From NCBI GenBank assembly GCA_023213315.1, contig JAKCPI010014232.1, forward strand, positions 1 through 64,000: 64,000 nt of DNA, read 5' to 3'. The translations under genes and the position numbers were made by a program. Below, one piece after another: positions 35,054 through 46,143 of the stretch (position 1 is its first letter; every line of letters begins with the position of its first letter). The DNA is from Euborellia annulipes (Eukaryota > Arthropoda > Insecta > Dermaptera > Anisolabididae). Under the pieces are notes generated by a model. The model did not search any database and was not told where the DNA came from. It was given only the letters and a program-made list of their open reading frames with translations.

Positions 35054-35215
35054 AAGAATAAAGTGTGCTTCAAATTATTTTTAAGACAAAATGAGAATAT
35101 ATATTTTCAAGAGCATCTAAAAATTAACTGATTTATGAATTTTAATCAAAATTGTTAGAGCGAATTTTGAGAGAATCGAAAAAAAAAACTGGAAAAAGTA
35201 CACTTCAAGATTAAT

Positions 35216-35861
35216 TAAATATTTTATTCAAGATCTTAGAGAAATACTTTAAAACGAAGTGGCAAAACTTTTCTGTTGATCTTAATCAAAGCAATAGATT
35301 TGTAACAATATAGTAGAAATCAGAATGTTAAATAGAGAAGTTAGGGAGATGTTAGGATATTAGCTTAGAACATAAATAAAAGTTTTTTAGGTGCAGAGCA
35401 AAGAAATACAATTTTGCTGATTTTTAATAATTGGATTATGCAGTATATTTGAGGACCACGGAAATAGAGAAAAAAAGTAAAAATCAGTAGAGAAATGTAC
35501 CAAAAGTTGATCAAAATATTTTTTTGGCAAAGTTAAGACAAATATTAATATTAATTTGAGAGTTAACTTTGTTACTGAATGAAGACATTTGATTGCGAAT
35601 AAACTTTAATTTAATTTATTAGTATAAAATACAACGTTTCGGTCCCTCAGATATAAATTCAAATACAATCACAATAGCGTGCCTTGTTCATTTAACACCT
35701 TCATACAATATCATCAGCTATATAACATGTTATATACCTATCTTATAATTTCATCCAGTTTTTTTATCAATTATCTCTTTAAATATATGAAAGATTTATA
35801 TAGCAGCATGTATTTAATTTAAAAATGAATAAGAATTGAAAAAATTTCAAGATTTACTCAC
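35216..35861. other. Unassigned AT-rich sequence
   Basis: 35634-35655 minus strand reads CTGAGGGACCGAAACGTTGT, a hammerhead-like 3' half without helix II. 35685-35717 (GTTCATTTAACACCTTCATA) recurs at 41559-41592. Downstream flank of the candidate exon. Confidence 0.35.
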
Positions 35862-35974
35862 CAAAAGAAGGAGTTGAAGCCGAGCAGCGCATGGACGAGG
35901 TCTAACAGGGACGGCTTCCTCAGCCTCACTGGAGGACGAGCAGTTGCTAGACAGGTGCGCCTTTGCTGATAAAC
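35862..35974 (-). CDS. Candidate internal coding exon, product unknown
   Basis: 113 nt, clearly more GC-rich than its surroundings. On the minus strand it is preceded by a pyrimidine-rich tract ending TTCTTGTTCATACAG and followed by the strong donor TTTTG|GTGAGTAAAT. One frame reads VYQQRRTCLATARPPVRL then RKPSLLDLVHALLGFNSFF; the frame two bases on is also open (LSAKAHLSSNCSS...), the third has a stop. I recognise no domain; the first frame gives a basic stretch followed by a hydrophobic stretch. It joins in frame to the segments at 48063 and 52838. Exon status is inference from splice signals and composition. Confidence 0.45.
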
Positions 35975-36167
35975 CTGTATGAACAAGAAAGAAAACATGT
36001 AGAAAAGTATATCTATATATATTCGTCGGTGTGAGTGTGCAAGTGTGTGAGTGAGCATGAAGAGATGATTATATCAATTCCTATTTGTGTAAAAACAAGT
36101 GTTTAAAAATAGTTTCTTCTTTAATAATTCATAAATGAATAAACTAAATATTAATTCATCTAAGATA

Positions 36168-36621
36168 CAAGGGCGGATCCAGAGGTGTTTCTCGGGGGGG
36201 GGGGGGGGGTAATCTGGTGTGACTCGTCGCACAGCACCAGGAGCGTATATAGAGCGTATTTGGGGGGGGGGGGGATATTTTACCTTTTTTTTTTAGAGAA
36301 CGAAATTTTTTTTCAGCCGCGGAACCAAACATTTTTTCGCGTGCCGTTCGCGGAACCAAAAATTTTTTCCGTCCGTAAAATTATTTTACCTTTTTTTTTA
36401 GAGAGGATAAATTTTTTTCGCCCGCGGAACCGAAATTTTTTTCATGTCCCGTTCGCGAGAAATTTCACTCTTTTGCAGAACCTGGTATTTTCGTGAGAAT
36501 ATAAATACAAATCTAATTTTTAAGTATTAATTTTTTAAATTTTACGTTAAAAATTAATTTTTTCAAATCTCGGGGGGGGGGGGGGTAATTACCTCCTTTA
36601 CCCCCCTTGTATCCGCCCTTG
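36168..36621. mobile_element. hAT MITE carrying an FB hairpin fragment
   Basis: Termini CAAGGGCGGAT / ATCCGCCCTTG, flanked by CTAAGATA (36160-36167) and CTAAGTTA (36622-36629), an 8-bp duplication with one change. The interior has poly-G runs, repeated GCGGAACC words, and TAATCTGGTGTGACTCGTCG (36211-36230), a piece of the FB hairpin. Confidence 0.75.
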
Positions 36622-37549
36622 CTAAGTTACAACGTCTCTTGACTCCCGGCAATATTATATGTATATGAGAGAAATTAAATAAATTATATAGGCCTACTTA
36701 TTTAACTTCCAGATCAAAATTTCAAAAGAAATTTTAAAAGCTATTTTTTTGTTATTAGTTTGAGAAAGGGAGATTTTTTTTTTCTTTCTATATTAATTAT
36801 AATTCTTGAAGTCAAAACGCTTTAATGAACAAAAAAAAGAGAATTAAAAAAAAAATGAAAGGAGAAAGAAAAAGTTTTTTACGAATCAAAGAATTCAAAA
36901 ACAAGTTAACACCAAAAAAAAAAAAAAAAAAGAAATTAATTGGTCAGCTTTTAAGATTTCGGCTAATTGATGTTTAGGGTGGGTGAGTCCTAATATGGTC
37001 CACTCCGAGTCCATTCAAGTCACGCTGATTTGAAATCAGCCTCCGCATGGACCACTCAGCAAATGAACCGATTTCAAAGATATTTTTATATATTAGAAAA
37101 AGAGAGAGAGAGAGTGAGTCGTAATAATGCCCGGGTGGAAAAAAAAAAAAAAAAAAATCGCTTTGAATTTTTTTCGCATGGAAAATCACTTTATGTGAAA
37201 TTCAAGTTTCTCTCTCGTAGAATGCGACAATCCCTTCTCCCCGGTAGAGCTTGGGCTAACCAATTATATTCCCCTGGCGAATTTTTTTATAAATATATAT
37301 GAACCTGCTTCTTTTTTTTTTTTGTATATATATTTTTGTCTTCATGCAGGAATTTTCGTAATAAGGAAAAATAATTTAACTAATTATATTGAATGAAATT
37401 ATTTCATTTTAATGTTTGTTTGTTTTTAAAGGAAAAAAAAAATATAAGAGAAAGTAAAATGATATAAAGCTTAACATTTTTTATTTTTTTGCGGTATAAA
37501 AAAAAAAAGGTCAAGTTGGAGATGGAAAAACGATTTGTTCTATACCTGG
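36622..37549. other. Unassigned AT-rich sequence
   Basis: GA run at 37099-37113, A/T runs, and a moderately GC-rich 36975-37070 segment. No gene supported. Confidence 0.3.
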
Positions 37550-37551
37550 TA

Positions 37552-37764
37552 CAGTGAGCGCCACAATTAAGTCCCCACCTGATAGCTAGAGTCTTAAGAA
37601 TATGGTATAGTATATGGTTTATGTTGAAATAATTTTAAATTTGCAAAGGTAATATAAAATCATCTGTACCAGAATTTAAGTTTTACCTTTCGGTCATTAA
37701 AATTATTTTACTATACACCATATACTTAAGCTATCAGGTAGGGACTTAATTGTGGCGCTCACCC
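37552..37764. mobile_element. TA-target MITE, CAGTGAGCGCCAC family, copy 1
   Basis: Inverted ends CAGTGAGCGCCACAATTAAG and complement (last bases decayed), then TCCCCACCTGATAGC and CTTAAGTATATGGT words. TA at 37550-37551 and 37765-37766. Copies at 48656-48880 and 63898 to the window end. Confidence 0.8.
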
Positions 37765-37857
37765 TACATCAAGAGGGTATCCCCCCTTTTATTCGCTCTT
37801 GATCGAAAGTAACCTAAATTGAATGTAGGTTTTTGGAGTATCATAACCTGTTCAGAT

Positions 37858-38904
37858 TAAAAAATCAGGTGTGACTTAAACGCGGTAACTTCGGTAATCG
37901 AAAGTTGTGTACTGTGCTTGTCACACCAGATTTTTTTGTGTTGAAATATATTTAGTTTCCCATAGCACCCTAGTTAACTTGACCACTTGCATTTGCATTT
38001 CATAAGTAAAAAGTAAATAAAAAAGTCAATTGATTCAAAATTTCCATAGGCTCTATGTATTTTTAAATGTTGACTGCTTGAAATGATGAGATGGTTATTT
38101 TTCAAAATTTTAATCTCATATTTGGATATTTTATACACAATCTCTCTTCTCTTCATATTCATTACGTCAGTCACTTCTGATTCCTTTACGAGCTGTCTCC
38201 ATTTGACACGGTCTTGGGCTTGTCTTATGATCTGCTCGAAAGGTTTTTTAAGGACTGCAATGGCAGCATCGATCTATATTTGAGGATTTATTCTCTGAAC
38301 ATTATATTTGCCAAAAACGATGGTCTTTTCAAGAGCATCGTTTCTTCGGGCGATGTGTCCCAGGAACTTTAGGTTTCGGACAGTGACTGCCTGCCCTAAC
38401 CGATGTTCGGGTTTTATTTCTTGGAGGATAGAAGCGTTTGTGCGTCTAGCTGTCCATGGCACTCTATGTTAAATAACAGAGGTGAGAGAACACATCCCTG
38501 CCGAACTCACTTTTGATCTGGCATTTTTTTGACAAAATGCCATCAATTTTTATATGAGCATTAGAGTCTCGATAGAGTTGTCGTAGGAGTTCAATCAGAT
38601 GTTGTGGAACATCCATTATTTTTAAAATGGAGCATAATTTAATCCATTGAACATTATCGAAAGCCTTGGAATAGTCCACAAAGCAGAAATATAAAGGTGT
38701 GTAAAACTCCCTATACACAATATAGAATTATACACAAAAGAGAATCATAAAATTTCATAATTGGGAAAAAAAATTTACATGTGTTCCAAAGGGGAAACCC
38801 TTTTGAATCGAAATTAAAAATCAAAATCTCGACATTGAATTTTTGACATGAAACCAATACTTTCCCTCTCTATATATTAACATAGGTATGAGAAAGTAAA
38901 AATT
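37858..38904 (+). repeat. FB repeat ends flanking a LINE relic
   Basis: Hairpin end 37860-37940 (AAATCAGGTGTGACTT, then GAAAGTTGTGTACTGTGC, GTCACACCAGATTTTT). End module 38820-38904 (CTCGACATTGAATTTTTGAC, GAGAAAGTAAAAA). The body between is replaced by the LINE fragment. Confidence 0.6.
38105..38718 (-). pseudogene. Non-LTR retrotransposon reverse transcriptase, C-terminal relic
   Basis: Minus strand. 38718-38464 reads YFCFVDYSKAFDNVQW, then LLRQLYRDSNAHIKIDG; FVDYSKAFD is RT motif A with its catalytic Asp. The YxDD box and thumb are missing. 38462-38280, in another frame, reads PWTARRTNASILQEI and LKFLGHIARRND, the conserved C-terminal block of LINE endonuclease-RT proteins. 38280-38180 continues AAIAVLKKPFEQIIRQAQDR and KWRQLV, also typical of that end. 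At least one large deletion and frameshifts; non-functional. Confidence 0.85.
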
Positions 38905-39639
38905 ATGTTTAATCTTAATAGATGCAGCTAATATGTCTGACCTCGATTTGGAGGCTGAGGGAGAAACCCGAATTTAATTAGACATAGCCTTATATATCTT
39001 CTTAAAATTCCCAATCCTCATTATACAAATTCTTGGAAATTTTTTTTTCTCATTAAAGAAAAAAAAATTTTCAAAGACTGAGTGAGCTTCTCCCGCCCCC
39101 CTCCCTCTCTCTGCGGTATTATTGGATTTTCTTAAAGTAAATAAGCACGTTTGAATTTCTTGTTTTTCAAAAGCACCGTCGCAAATTAAACCTTATAAAT
39201 GACGTTTTTTTCCCTCTCTCCCACCAGGTGAGAAAGAGAAGAGTGAAACAAAGTAATCCCATGTCGCGGCCTCTTTTTTCCTAAAGAAATTCGTTTCCTC
39301 TCTCTCTCTTTCTCTTTTCCTTCAATTTCAAAAGTTGTATTGACTTTAATCCACCAATAACTTGCTATCAGTGTAGGGATGAGGATGTTTTAGTTAACTC
39401 CAATCCGTTGCCTTTTATCCATATATCGCGATATTTCTTTTTGCGGGGGCCGAGTGACTGAGATACGGTCTAACTTTGCCTTTTGACTCTCTCAAAAACT
39501 TACGGATGATATCAACTTTTTCTCTCTCTTTTCCTTCTTCTCACACTTAAGACTCTTTCATCAAAAATATCAATTAATTGTTCAATTAGTTAACTAAAAA
39601 AAAAAATTATTTTATTTAAAAATTGAACTATATTATTGG
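38905..39639. other. Unassigned CT-rich sequence
   Basis: CT tracts at 39299-39320 and 39520-39535. No exon or repeat family identified. Confidence 0.3.
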
Positions 39640-40050
39640 GCGTCAAAAAAAAAACGTAACACTTTTCTTCGGAAAAATTTACGTTAATGATACTACAAAT
39701 TTATTAAACATTTTCTATGAAATATCTTGTATATTTCTAAGTAAATTTAACACAAATTCATATCATTTTAATAAATAATTACAATTTAAATAAAATAAAG
39801 ACAAAAATGTCGAAATTTTTTTTTAACGCCATATTTATAAAATTTTAAAATAATCTTTCCATTTCCGTTTTTCTCTGTCTATTTTATTGGAAATTCTTAT
39901 AAAATCAAAATTTTTAATTTATATCCAACTAAACATATCGAGATTATGTTGATTTGTCCCTCAAATTGGAAATCGACATATTTTTCTTTTTTTATTTAAA
40001 TTGAAAATTAGAGTATCATTAAGGTAGATTAGAACAGATCCTAATTTCAG
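39640..40050 (+). repeat. Repeat G, copy 1
   Basis: GGCGTCAAAAAAAAAACGTA, AATGATACTACAAATTTATT, TTTCTAAGTAAATTTAACAC and ACAAAAATGTCGAAATTT. Matches 40975-41250 in direct orientation. Confidence 0.65.
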
Positions 40051-40054
40051 ATAG

Positions 40055-40442
40055 ACAAAATGAGAATATACATTTTAAAGAGCATCTAAAAAATAAATGA
40101 TTTATGAATTTTAAAAAAATCGTTGGAGCGAATTTTGAGAAAATCGAAAAAAAAACTGAAAAAGTACATTAGTAAAGTACTGGTACTCTTTGGCCAATTT
40201 TGATTAAAAGCTTATTTTCACGGTCCAGGAGGGTACAAAACTTAAATATAAAATTTCAACTGCCTAACTCAATTCCTTCATGCTTTAAATTGAACACACA
40301 CCCACACATCCACCCAGAGACAGACCATGTCGTAAAAACCACTTTTTTGGACTCAGGGGACCTCAAAACGTGTATATCCATCAAAATCTCGACATCGAAT
40401 TTTTGACATGAATCTATACACGTAAGAGAAAGAAAGTAAAAA
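40055..40442 (+). repeat. FB repeat, 3' half
   Basis: AAAATGAGAATATACATTTT, AGTACTGGTACTCTTTGG, CCATGTCGTAAAAACCAC, AATTTTTGACATGAATC and GTAAGAGAAAG terminus. The hairpin end is missing. Confidence 0.82.
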
Positions 40443-40974
40443 TAAATAAAATTGGAAATGTGTTAAAAATTCTTCAATTTTAAACAAATATCCATTTATA
40501 CAGTATATGATTTTTATTGAAATTGAGAATAAAATTTATTAGGTTTAATTATACCAACATTCAAATGTAAATAATAATTTTTCAAGGTAGAGTACTCTCC
40601 TCGAATTACGATGTTCTGAGATTAGTATGCGCCTGACAGCTTCCCACAACTCCGTTTGAGGGTGATATCAAGGCCAAGAGGGGGGGGGGGGTTGGGTTTT
40701 GATGTGTGCTGCGTGGCATATGGCTAACGTGATTCTGGCTGGCCTGGATATTAAATTCAACTCCGTCTCAACTATTGCCATTATTATAAAGGTGTCATCC
40801 TTTGATTAGCATTATATAGGCCTAACAATATGGACCTTTCATATCGTACGAATTTATAATCCGGACGAGTTATGAAGGTAAAATAAATTCTGAATGATGT
40901 AAAATTTTAAACTTGTTTCACTTGCAAGTATTTTCATTTGGATGCTTTTGCAATGCTTTCTTTATAATACACTG
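40443..40974. other. Unassigned sequence
   Basis: 40580-40760 is moderately GC-rich with a poly-G run (40679-40692). No gene signal. Confidence 0.3.
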
Positions 40975-41425
40975 CGCGTCAAAAAAAAACAAAACGTAAC
41001 ACTGTTTCTTCTTAAAAAGATAATTTATCAAAGGTTAATGATACTACAAATTTATTCTATGAAATATCTTGTACATTTCTAAGTAAATTTAACACAAATC
41101 CATATCATTTTAATAAATAATTACAATTTAAATAAAACAAAGACAAAAATGTCGAAATTTTTAAAGTAAAATAATCTTTCCATTTCAGTTTTTCTCTGAC
41201 TATTTTATTGAAAATTTTTATAAAAACAAAATTTTAAATTAATATCCAACAAAATGTTGATTCGTACCTCAAATTGAAAATCGACATATTTTTCTTTGTT
41301 TTATTTAAATTATAATAAATTGATTAAAATGATTTGTATTTGTGTTAAATTTACTTAGAAATGTATAAGGTATTCATATAAAATGTTTAATAAATTTGTA
41401 GTATCTTTAAGGGAGATCAGAACAG
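40975..41425. repeat. Repeat G, palindromic copy 2
   Basis: Begins GCGCGTCAAAAAAAAACAAA. Arm 1 at about 41037-41125 (AATGATACTACAAATTTATT, TTTCTAAGTAAATTTAACAC) is repeated inverted at 41330-41410 (GTGTTAAATTTACTTAGAAA, TAAATTTGTAGTATC), so this copy folds back on itself. Confidence 0.65.
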
Positions 41426-41429
41426 GTCT

Positions 41430-41513
41430 TCTGAAAAATCGACATCAAATTTTTGACATGATCGTAATACTTTCTCTATATGTTTAATATATAAGGTAAG
41501 AGAAAGTAAAAAT
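41430..41513 (+). repeat. FB terminal module
   Basis: AAATCGACATCAAATTTTTG, ACTTTCTCTATATG and GGTAAGAGAAAGTAAAAA only. Confidence 0.75.
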
Positions 41514-41593
41514 AGAATCCTATTAATATATTTACAACCGGCTTGAGATTTTAAATTGAAAATTGTTCATTTAACACCGTCATACAATATCAT

Positions 41594-41760
41594 CAGTCAG
41601 GAGAGTATATAGAAATTTTTCGGGGGGGGGGGGGAACTCATTTTTAATACCCCCCCCCCCCATACCCAAAAATATTTTTAAAATACCGGATATACTTCAG
41701 CCCCCGAAAGGCACGAGACATCCTCTCGAAAAATTTTTATTAAATAACGAACTTTTTTTT
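41594..41760. mobile_element. hAT MITE relic
   Basis: AGTATATAGAAATTTTTCGG followed by G and C runs resembles the right half of the MITE at 56220-56487, but no matching left terminus or duplication is visible. Confidence 0.4.
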
Positions 41761-41934
41761 AGGGAGACTAAATTTTTCTGCCCTGCGGGAAATTTTGCGC
41801 ACTTTTCCATAAACAAAAATGTTGTTCATATTGGCTATACGCCCGGGTATATCTATAAAGATTTGAAAAATTTCGGGAAGGGAAATTGTCAAAGATTTAC
41901 CATATATACCAGCTTGTAATTGATTTAAAAATAA

Positions 41935-42050
41935 TGCCTGATGGGGCAAAACTGAAATAATATTAGAATTCAGCATGAAAAATTCTTCTAAAATCTCATA
42001 TCTTTATTCTTGTGAAAGAAAAAAAGTTCATTTTTGTAGACCAGCGTTAA
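41935..42050 (-). repeat. Dispersed repeat F, inverted copy
   Basis: GCCTGATGGGGCAAAACTGA, CTTTATTCTTGTGAAAG and AAGTTCATTTTTG are the complement of 27545-27660. Confidence 0.6.
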
Positions 42051-42650
42051 TAACAAAAAAAAAAAAATTGTTTTTGAAATAGAGCGATTCATATTTATCT
42101 CTAAAGGCAAGCTGATATTTAAATTATGAATAAAATTACTGCTAGCATAAAGTTAAAGTTTTTTTTCCAAAATTTAATTTAATAAGTTTTATATATACTA
42201 AAGATCATTAGAAATGCACGTTAGCTTACTTAAAACAGCCGAGTTTTTCTTTTCAGTCTCAAACAAACAATAGTAATTATTCTTAGTTTATTACTTCTCA
42301 GATCTTTTATTAAAGAGAGAGCGAGTTAAGAGAGAGAGAGAGAGAGAGAGTTCCAATGGGAGAGAGAGAGCATTCATCTCCCTGAATGATTTAAATCCAT
42401 TAGGAATAATGCAATCAGACTTGAGCGTCTAAGACGTCTTTGTTGCGATGACACCTCAGGCTTCCACAATTCTCAAGACAGAAGAGACTTTCAGATATCT
42501 GACAGCCTCTGGGAACCCCCCTGACGGGGACCTCCTCCTTTCACACATTCAGGTGTTTAAAATATTACCCAAGATGAATTAATTATAAAAGAGAAGGAAT
42601 AAATGTACTCATTTTAAGGGAAGCTTTTCAGGTAGCCTGCATTTTACTTT
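42051..42650. other. Unassigned sequence
   Basis: (GA)n at 42330-42350. 42380-42545 is a non-repetitive, less AT-rich block; no exon boundary pair found. Confidence 0.3.
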
Positions 42651-43625
42651 CTATTACCCTATATGGACCCTGTTATGCAATGGTGTGTCAAAGACCAAAA
42701 AATTCAAAAATGAGTTAAGCACGGAATATTGTTTCAAATGCTTTAATTAATAGTATTTTTTTATGAAATATGTCCTAAAAAAATTTATATTTAATGTTAC
42801 TTGCACAATTGACAAGAAAAATTATATATAATCCAATGTAAACAAAAAACTTGATTGTTGATTTTCTCAAAACTCGATGTTTGGTCTTTGACAAACCATT
42901 GCATAACAGGGTCCGTATATGAAATATATAGAGAGAAAGTAGGCTATTAGATTTATGTCGAAAATTCAATGTCGAGATTTTGATGGATCTTCACGTTTTA
43001 AGGTCCCCTGAATCCAAAAAAAAGTGGTTTTCGCGACATGGTCTGTCTGTGAACAAAATATCTCAAGAACTAAAAGAGTTACGAGGTTGAAATTTTATAT
43101 TTAAGTTAGACACCCTCCTGGAGCGTGAAAATAAGCTTTTGAACAAAATCGGCCAAAGAGTACTAGTACTTTACTGATGTACTTTTTCAGTTTTTTTCGA
43201 TTTTCCCAGAGTTCGCTGCAACGATTTTGTTTAAAATTCATAAATGAACTATTTTTTAGATGCTCTTTAAAAAGTATATCAGTGAAATTTTGCGTGGATA
43301 TCGTTTGAAGTAGACTTTACTGATGTACTTTTTCAGTTTTTTGCGATTTTCTCAAAATTTGCTGCAACGATTTTGTTTAAAATTCATAAATGAACTAATT
43401 TTTAGATGATGTTTAAAAAGTATATCAGTGAAATTTTTCGTGGAAATCGTTTGAAGTACACTTTACTGATGAGGAAGCATTCGTAGCTCAGCACCATCTA
43501 TGAATCATCGCGTGGTCAAGTTTGGAACTAAATTGCTAAGAGCAACTAAATATATCTAGACACAAAAAATCTTACCGAAGGGTAAGAGAAAGTTGTGTTC
43601 TGTGCGCCAGTCACACCAGATTTTT
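42651..43625 (-). repeat. FB repeat with MITE insertion and tandem internal module
   Basis: Minus copy: terminal ACTTTCTATTACCC, MITE at 42664-42915, then GAGAGAAAGTAGG, CATGGTCTGTC, AAGAGTACTAGTACTTTACT. A module of about 150 bp (CTTTACTGATGTACTTTTTC to ATATCAGTGAAATTTT...GTTTGAAGTA) is present twice in tandem at 43180-43325 and 43316-43470. Hairpin relic at 43545-43625. Confidence 0.75.
42664..42915. mobile_element. TA-target MITE, GGACCCTGTTATGCAATGG family
   Basis: Inverted ends TGGACCCTGTTATGCAATGG and complement, continuing GTCAAAGACCAAA, about 35 bp. TA at 42662-42663 and 42916-42917, inside the AT-rich terminal palindrome of an FB copy. Confidence 0.75.
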
Positions 43626-44512
43626 TTCTTTATTTTGAATATACAGTAGTAGATCACGTATTCTTGGTAAGAAATTTAACGTTGGTGTTATTATTTAACA
43701 CCCAATTTATGATGTTAAATTTTAACGTCTGTTTATAGAGAATAGACCTGATTGATTCCGAGTTAGATAGAAGATATTTTATTATAACTTGACTGAAAAT
43801 ATTTAAAAACCTTTAAAATAATTTTTTTAAGTAATTATAAAAATCACAAATCAATAAGAATAGTAGAAATTTTTTGCCCGGGATTCACCGGCTAGTTAAT
43901 CGGCAACAAGGGGCGGGTTTGCAACAAGACCGTTGGATACGCTAAGCTACAACTGTAATTAATGATATGCCAGCCATTGTGCCAGCGACCTGCCACCGAC
44001 ATTGTGCCTTTGTTCCCTGACAACAAATTGAATTACACAGAAAAATTAATGGATTTTTTAGTGTTTTTATAGGTGACAAAAATACTATTTGTGTTTCAAA
44101 TCCCTCTTCTAACTCCCCACCCACCAACAAACAGAAAAAAATAAAAAACTCATCAGAATGGAAGATTAATCTTTTTTCATCAACGACATCAAAAACTTGA
44201 TAATTGTTATCATTTGGAAATAATTAAAAACAAATATCGATTAATCTGATGTCAAATTTCATTTGAATAAATTTAGAAAATATTAGAATAGAAAAAAAAA
44301 GAGACTCTGAATGAATTTTAGTTTGTCAAATGTCAAAAATTTATTCAACGGAATAATAAAGTCATTTTAAAATTTGAATTATACATCTATTTGAATGGAT
44401 GAGATTAAAAAGGCATTTTTACTTTTTTTATCAAAATGAACTGAAATTGCTATGATGGGTATGATCGTTTTTTAAGCCCTGAAACATATCAAGGTAATTT
44501 GACTATATCCAT
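43626..44512. other. Unassigned sequence
   Basis: 43680-43745 is a right-end fragment of the MITE at 22141-22520. The rest is AT-rich with no gene seen. Confidence 0.35.
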
Positions 44513-45157
44513 TTTTACTTTCTCTTGCCTATTTATATATGTAATATATATTTAGAGAGAAAGCTATGGATTCATGTCAAAAAGTCGATGTCGAGATTTT
44601 GAGGTTTTGAGGTCCCCTGAATCCAAAAAAGTGGTTTTTGCAACATGGTCTGTCTGTCTGTGTGTGTGTGTGTGTGTGTGTCTGTCCGGGTTCAATTTAA
44701 AGCATAAAGGAATTGAGCTAGGAGGTTGAGATTTTAAGTTAGGCACCCCCCCTCGGGGAGCTTTAATCAAAATCGACTAGTGCTTTACTGATGTAGTTTT
44801 TCAGTTTGTTCTATTTTCTTAAAATTTGCTTAAAAGATTTTGATATAAATTCAATAATCAATTATTTTTAGATACTTTTTAAAATGTATATTCTCATTTT
44901 GCCTTTGAAATATTTTGAATACAACTTTACTCTTGTACTTCATAGGGAAGATAGGAGAAATGGTTGCCATGGTTACAAAATATAAATATTTTCCCATACT
45001 TATAAATTTTACATCTTGAATTCAAATGTTCCGTACTATCGGAAACTAAATAAATGTCGACACAAAAAATCTGGTGTGACAAGAACAGTACACAACTTTC
45101 GATTACCGAAGGTAAGAGAAAGTTGTGTGCTGTGCGCCAGTCACACCAGATTTTTCT
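44513..45157 (-). repeat. FB repeat, full length
   Basis: Terminal palindrome 44513-44570, (TG)n in the GTCTGTCTGTG module, body, ATGGTTGCCATGGTTACAA, TACATCTTGAATTCAAAT and hairpin ending CAGTCACACCAGATTTTTC at 45137-45155. Confidence 0.88.
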
Positions 45158-45167
45158 ATTTCGAAGA

Positions 45168-45289
45168 CTACATTTTTACTTTCTCGTATAGAGAAAGTTA
45201 TGTAATCGTAAAAAAATTCGACTTCGAGATTTTGATGTTTCTCCACGTTTTAGACCTCCCTGAGTCCAAAAAAACCATTTTTGGCATTA

Positions 45290-45373
<84 letters not shown>

Positions 45374-46143
45374 CACGATTGCTTAAAAACCAAAGCAGCT
45401 AGATCGATGAAATTTGGTATATGATCCTTACACTAAAATTGTAGATTTCTATCAACTTTTGGAGTAAATACGTCACTTGGAAGTAGTACTTTACTTAAAA
45501 AGTTTTTTCAAAAATTTTGAAATTTTCAATTTTTTTGTTATATTATGATAAAATACTCTATTTTAAAAAGTTTTTATTCTTTGACATTTTTTCGAAAACT
45601 GAATAGTTTTTGAAATAATCAAAAGAAGAAATAGAAAATTTTCGTTAATTTTGATAAAAAATCAAAACAAAATCATACAGGTGTCATTAAAAAAAGGGTA
45701 AATATAAACAAATTCATTTGTTTCACAAATTCATTTGTTTATATTTGCCCTTTTTTTAATGACACCTGTATGATTTTGTTTTGATTTTTTATCAAAATTA
45801 ACGAAAATTTTCTATTTCTTCTTTGATTATTTCAAAAACTATTCAGTTTTCGAAAAAATGTCAAAGAATAAAAACTTTTTAAAATAGAGTATTTTATCAT
45901 AATATAACAAAAAAAATTGAAAATTTCAAAATTTTTGAAAAAACTTTTTAAGTAAAGTACTACTTCCAAGTGACGTATTTACTCCAAAAGTTGATAGAAA
46001 TCTACAATTTTAGTGTAAGGATCATATACCAAATTTCATCGATCTAGCTGCTTTGGTTTTTAAGCAATCGTGTTTACACACACACCCAGACGTAATTCCA
46101 AAAGAACATACGAGAAAGTCTCGGGGAAGTCAATCCCCATATT
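45168..46143. mobile_element. Large palindromic FB-related element, copy 2
   Basis: Opposite orientation to copy 1. Starts TTTTACTTTCTCGTATAGAG, then the FB-like end module, (GT)n at 45293-45371, arms of about 350 bp (45372-45720 and 45728-46080) around TTCATTTGTTTCACAAATTC, and ends GGGGAAGTCAATCCCCATAT. It directly follows an FB copy. Confidence 0.85.

Noticed and set aside
36185..36496. 103-codon ORF
   Set aside because: Lies entirely within a hAT MITE and begins in a poly-G run.
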